Assembly: GCA_038215275.1 (NCBI GenBank)
Contig: JBBQRA010000116.1
Coordinates: 1-18,575, forward strand
Length of the DNA: 18,575 bases
Direction of reading: 5' to 3'
From: Ga0077553 sp038215275
GTDB taxonomy: Bacteria > Acidobacteriota > Terriglobia > Bryobacterales > Bryobacteraceae
Part shown: positions 16,501 through 18,575 of the stretch, one piece after another
How positions within the stretch are numbered: position 1 is the first letter of the stretch
Layout: each line of letters opens with the position of its first letter
Notes under the pieces: model-generated
What the model saw: the letters and a program-made list of their open reading frames with translations, nothing else
Database searches by the model: none
Told to the model about the DNA's origin: nothing
Program-made: the position numbers and the translations under genes

Positions 16501-17329
16501 CCGCTGAATCGTAGTCGATGGCGCCCCCTTCAAACGTCTGACGGAAGCGACTGTTGCCAATCGAAAGCGCCGGGCCACTGGGAAGGCCGAGGAATCCCCC
16601 AGGACCGCCGTTGGCCAGATACGTCGTCGTCACCGGCGGAACGACGACCACCTCCCGCCCGCTGAGGGTGCCGGAGGTAATGCTGAAGATCAGCCCGTTC
16701 TGAAAGGATTGCACCGTGTACGCGCTACCGGCGAGGCTGGTGGCCGCCGTCTCGGCGGAGGTGGCGGCGCCCAGTACCGCAATGCCGCCGGCGTTTTGCC
16801 AGCGGGTATAGTACGGATCTTTCACTAAAAAGTTCTGCGACCCATTCGCAAGCGCGGCGGAGTAGGAAAATAGCGCGAACTTTTTATCGAAGAGTTGCCA
16901 GTAGCAGGTCCCAGCCGTGGTGTTGGCGCAGAGCGAGGTGTCCATCGTGGGATACCCGGCCGTCGCGACGCCCACAGCGCTGTAGTTGGCATACAGCAGG
17001 GCGAGCACCTGAAAAACACCGGTCTGCTGATCGACGATGGTCGTGCTCGTATTGGCTTTCACCAGCGCGAGACGTCCGCCATTTCCGGTCAGGGGATTGA
17101 ACTCCTGAATCAGACCCGTCGGGCCGAACCGGCGGACATCCGCCACCGGCGGTGTGGTCACCAAGTTCGAAAAGGTGTTCCGGAAGAATGCATTCACGAA
17201 CTGCTGCCGGATCACCGGATCGATGTTGCCGCTGCCGACATCAACAGGCGTGGATTGACAGTAAACGGGGGCAGCAGCCAGCAAACCCCCTGCCAGGACA
17301 GCGGAGCGGACGAGACGGTTCAGTTTCAT
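13529..17329 (-). CDS. Large secreted LGFP-repeat protein with degenerate papain-like domain and TIGR03437 C-terminus
   Basis: A 1266-aa exported protein (signal peptide MKLNRLVRSAVLAGGLLAAAPVYCQ). About six LGFP-like repeats (aromatic, GGPAGxLGxP, then Q-x-F-E-x-G) lie near residues 111-165, 172-225, 237-285, 448-490, 494-545 and 554-595; LGFP repeats are known from actinobacterial cell-wall proteins. Ig-like units occupy ~286-372 (Big_2-like), 602-690 and 691-790 (Big_1-like). Residues ~795-960 resemble a papain-fold C39/C70 peptidase: PYLASAAAILRYY, then NAHAVVATG (H907) and VLIMDPSP (D924), but the catalytic Cys is replaced by P804. A beta domain (~967-1047) and a TIGR03437 domain (1068-1264) follow. 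It may bind cell wall or matrix. The start at 17329 is set by the signal peptide; no good Shine-Dalgarno is present. The secretin gene ends 63 nt upstream, so the two may be co-transcribed. Confidence 0.85.
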   Translation of the reverse strand: MKLNRLVRSAVLAGGLLAAAPVYCQSTPVDVGSGNIDPVIRQQFVNAFFRNTFSNLVTTPPVADVRRFGPTGLIQEFNPLTGNGGRLALVKANTSTTIVDQQTGVFQVLALLYANYSAVGVATAGYPTMDTSLCANTTAGTCYWQLFDKKFALFSYSAALANGSQNFLVKDPYYTRWQNAGGIAVLGAATSAETAATSLAGSAYTVQSFQNGLIFSITSGTLSGREVVVVPPVTTTYLANGGPGGFLGLPSGPALSIGNSRFRQTFEGGAIDYDSAGTASVRLPVHSIGLTPGPATLTLKLNDTFQVTAVPRAFNGDELLDRPIAWTTTNGRVVSIQASGASATLRAVGGGVATITATADGRISSPIQIFVRTTCCQVGEGAPSAAATQAFQDAVTRNRLVLQLPGRNPVRRVGNGYMQEVSTTSGVRVVLALPDRLAQAYVLSGLLLARYEDFGGPAGMLGYPLSDASAGGRQNFENGVLAGSPVRLVSGALLTRWQALGLETGAAGPPVNDVASFFTFAATGGMQQAFRLGSLYNVPLAGRVNFTTGAIHSKYVELGGPAGRLGAPANDEYAVSGGRRQDFEGGYLLVAAGATEASAVETPRLPSVSATPGTVIAGSRVRLALGGFGENRRIRVRTTGEPDFFVQPSNGAFAWELLVRANANPGTITVLADDAGQSVSAQTSFTVRALADARPRLTKVRGDGQAGPPGSLLAVPLRVQLLDESSNPLAGVAVVFTPSPGGSLARFAAVTDSNGEAEAVLRLPAREGIALVTAEALLQVVTFQVRMTGGTLSSFPRIVDTGDPYLASAAAILRYYQDRGELPSPISAASPAALAGYLKAFCVFDGVGAQICDGVLENGTANLWRLPGFVSGSLTPVALAPNEQTLRDAIASGPVLVSLALENGNAHAVVATGIGSAGEVLIMDPSPTFGRTSLGEYLAGFSAGAITYKGRITGLLRLEPRVPANTGFLIVSESATPEVAGAAGVCGATFAVHRNGVPVVFRVCDGSEAVYQLDLAAAGRFTATVTDLATVGARYPLLGEQSASFRVSRPALQWEVTPLAASFGAMAVLNGASFVPDLAPGALVSVFGVGLGRSGTPTTAEIGGRTAEVLFSSSFQVNLAVPLDLPMGSYTLTLRSAFGVAEARIDLREVAPAIFRLAEGQMAAVNANGALNGPAQPAARGTALILYGTGFGAVVPQGNLTRTERPVSARINGLEVPVVYSGLAPEYIGLYQLNLTLPTDMPPGLFQTLDLRQGGVEVSPINVSIQ

Positions 17330-17392
17330 GCGGGTCAGAACAGGCCGATTCGATTCTAACCCGCACACGGCCACCAAGTTCCGTCGCCGCGG

Positions 17393-18575
17393 CTATTCCT
17401 TCACGTACTTCCGCAGACGGCGCATCCGGCTCTTGAGTTCTTCACTCGCCTCGGTGATCTCTTTCGTATCGAAAATCACCCGAGGCGTCATGAAGACGAT
17501 CAGTTCCGTCCGCTCTTTGCTGAACGATTTGCTGCCGAACCCCCAACCGATTATTGGGATCCGATGCAGCACCGGGATGCCCGCGGAAGACTGCGTATTC
17601 GTCTCGTTGATGATGCCGCCGATAGCGATCGTATCACCGTCTTCCAGAGTCACCTGGGTGTTTAAGGTCCGTTTCGAGAACGAAGGCGAGTTGATCGCAC
17701 CTGCTGCCGGCGCGATTGGCGAACTGACCTCCTGATTGATCAGCAGTGTCACGATTCCGCTGGGGTTGATCCGGGCGGTAATGTTCAGCGTGACACCGCT
17801 GTTCCGATTGGAGATGTTGTTCGCAAACAGCGAATTTCCGCCGCTTTGGACACCTGTTGCCGCCTGAGCCGTCAGCGTGGGCACCTCGGTGCCGACATTA
17901 ATGCTGGCCGCAATCGAGTCGGTCGCAATGATGCTCGGCGCCGAGATCACCCGCGTGCGGCTCTCATTCTCGGTCGACGAAAGGAAGGCCAGAAGCTCAC
18001 GGCTTTGCCCGACGAGCGCTCCCGCCGAAAGGTTCAACGAGGCGTTCGCCAACGAACCGAGAAAGTCTCTCGAACCGGCCTGCCCGGTGGAGCCGGCAGC
18101 GGCTTCCTTCTTCTGCAGGAACGCGGCGATGCCATTGGCGAACGCCCCGCTCAGACTCACTTCATAGATCTTCGCCTCAATCAGCACCTGACGCGGCGGG
18201 ATATCCAACTGCTTCAGGATCTTCAGAATGCCCTCGTACTCGGCCGGGGTCCCCTGAATGATGATCGTGTTGTCCATCGGGTTTGGAACCACGCGAGGGC
18301 CCTTGACCGCCTGGGTTCCCGCCGCGCCTGCACCCAGATAGGTGCCGGTGCGATCCATCGCCCCGGTGCCGCCCGTTCCCATCGTGGCGGCCTGTTGCGC
18401 GTTGGCCGGGAGCCCTTGGGTCACCATCGGGTAGCCCATGCCCATGCCTCCACCCATGCCAAACCCACCCATGCCCAACCCGCCCATCCCCAACCCGCCC
18501 ATCCCCATTCCTCCGCCCATCCCCATCCCTCCGCCCATCCCCATCCCTCCACCCATGCCCATACCGCCGCCCATA
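17393..18575 (-). CDS. Secretin (type II/III secretion or type IV pilus outer-membrane channel), C-terminal part, cut by right edge
   Basis: At least 393 residues of the C-terminal half are present; the start lies beyond the right edge. From the edge inward there is a Gly/Met repeat (residues 1-47 of the visible part), a linker, and an N3/NolW-like domain (RVVPNPMDNTIIIQGTPAEY, ~94-130) leading into PPRQVLIEAKIYEV. The secretin beta-barrel domain follows: SRTRVISAPSIIATD (205-219), GVTLNITARINPSG (260-273), LEDGDTIAIGGII (310-322) and the signature GIPVLHRIPIIGWGFGS (332-348) before TELIVFMTPRVI. Secretins form the gated outer-membrane ring of type II secretion (GspD) or type IV pili (PilQ). 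The visible part cannot decide between them, so no symbol is given. The end (LKSRMRRLRKYVKE) is basic. The LGFP-repeat gene follows 63 nt downstream. Confidence 0.92.
   Translation of the reverse strand, partial: MGGGMGMGGGMGMGGGMGMGGGMGMGGLGMGGLGMGGFGMGGGMGMGYPMVTQGLPANAQQAATMGTGGTGAMDRTGTYLGAGAAGTQAVKGPRVVPNPMDNTIIIQGTPAEYEGILKILKQLDIPPRQVLIEAKIYEVSLSGAFANGIAAFLQKKEAAAGSTGQAGSRDFLGSLANASLNLSAGALVGQSRELLAFLSSTENESRTRVISAPSIIATDSIAASINVGTEVPTLTAQAATGVQSGGNSLFANNISNRNSGVTLNITARINPSGIVTLLINQEVSSPIAPAAGAINSPSFSKRTLNTQVTLEDGDTIAIGGIINETNTQSSAGIPVLHRIPIIGWGFGSKSFSKERTELIVFMTPRVIFDTKEITEASEELKSRMRRLRKYVKE
18437..18575 (-). repeat. In-frame Gly/Met tandem repeat inside the secretin gene
   Basis: Read on the minus strand, 18-base units encoding M-G-M-G-G-G repeat about three to four times from the edge. 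They are followed by about three 15-base units encoding G-(L/F)-G-M-G, then a last M-G-M-G before Y-P. Units differ at third codon positions (GGC, GGG, GGT, GGA), so the repeat is old enough to have drifted, or selected at protein level. It continues beyond the right edge. Confidence 0.9.

Noticed and set aside
17353..17358. TAGAAT as a -10 box for the LGFP-repeat gene
   Set aside because: It matches five of six bases, but no -35 hexamer is seen at a usable distance and the gap to the secretin gene is only 63 nt.
1..18575. CRISPR arrays, tRNA or rRNA genes, insertion sequences, prophage genes, selC
   Set aside because: No regular spaced repeats, no cloverleaf-like sequence, no transposase or integrase motifs were found; a tRNA-Sec gene was looked for around selB and not seen. 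By-eye reading could miss a tRNA.

Overview
The window looks like chromosomal DNA from an Acidobacteriota bacterium of the Solibacter/Bryobacter type. The evidence is the high GC content, a von Willebrand factor A protein of the TIGR03436 kind, and two very large secreted proteins ending in the TIGR03437 C-terminal domain. Both families were first defined in Candidatus Solibacter usitatus and are strongly expanded in that lineage. A Gram-negative cell with an outer membrane is implied by the LPS-transport genes and the secretin. All assignments come from reading motifs by eye; no database search was run.

Layout from left to right. (1) 1-1608, minus strand: a VWA-domain exported protein followed 9 bp later by a formylglycine-type sulfatase, cut by the left edge. 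(2) 1607-3436, plus strand: selB, the selenocysteine elongation factor. It is the only plus-strand gene. Its start codon shares a CATG with the divergent VWA gene, and its end overlaps the next gene by 11 bp tail to tail. (3) 3426-7396, minus strand: a long LptC/OstA-like (LptA-like) periplasmic bridge protein, then lptB three bases downstream, then a stand-alone HD-GYP phosphodiesterase after a 176-bp gap. (4) 7426-7453: a strong hairpin terminator between the lpt genes and the next gene upstream. (5) 7476-18575, minus strand: a secretion and surface block. In transcription order it holds a secretin (cut by the right edge, with a Gly/Met repeat), a 1266-aa LGFP-repeat protein with a degenerate papain-like domain and TIGR03437 tail, a 389-bp intergenic region with a promoter, a 644-aa exported protein with very strong expression signals, an intrinsic terminator, and a 1173-aa beta-propeller/Ig-like/TIGR03437 protein.

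How the genes fit together. The lpt genes build the inner-membrane-to-outer-membrane LPS bridge. The secretin could be the outer-membrane gate for the large signal-peptide-bearing proteins beside it, but this is inference from position only. SelB is a translation factor whose partners (selA, selC, selD) are not in the window. The most unusual points are a papain-like domain whose catalytic Cys is replaced by Pro, the LptC-plus-multiple-OstA single chain, the divergent genes sharing one start tetranucleotide, and the lpt operon start squeezed against a terminator.
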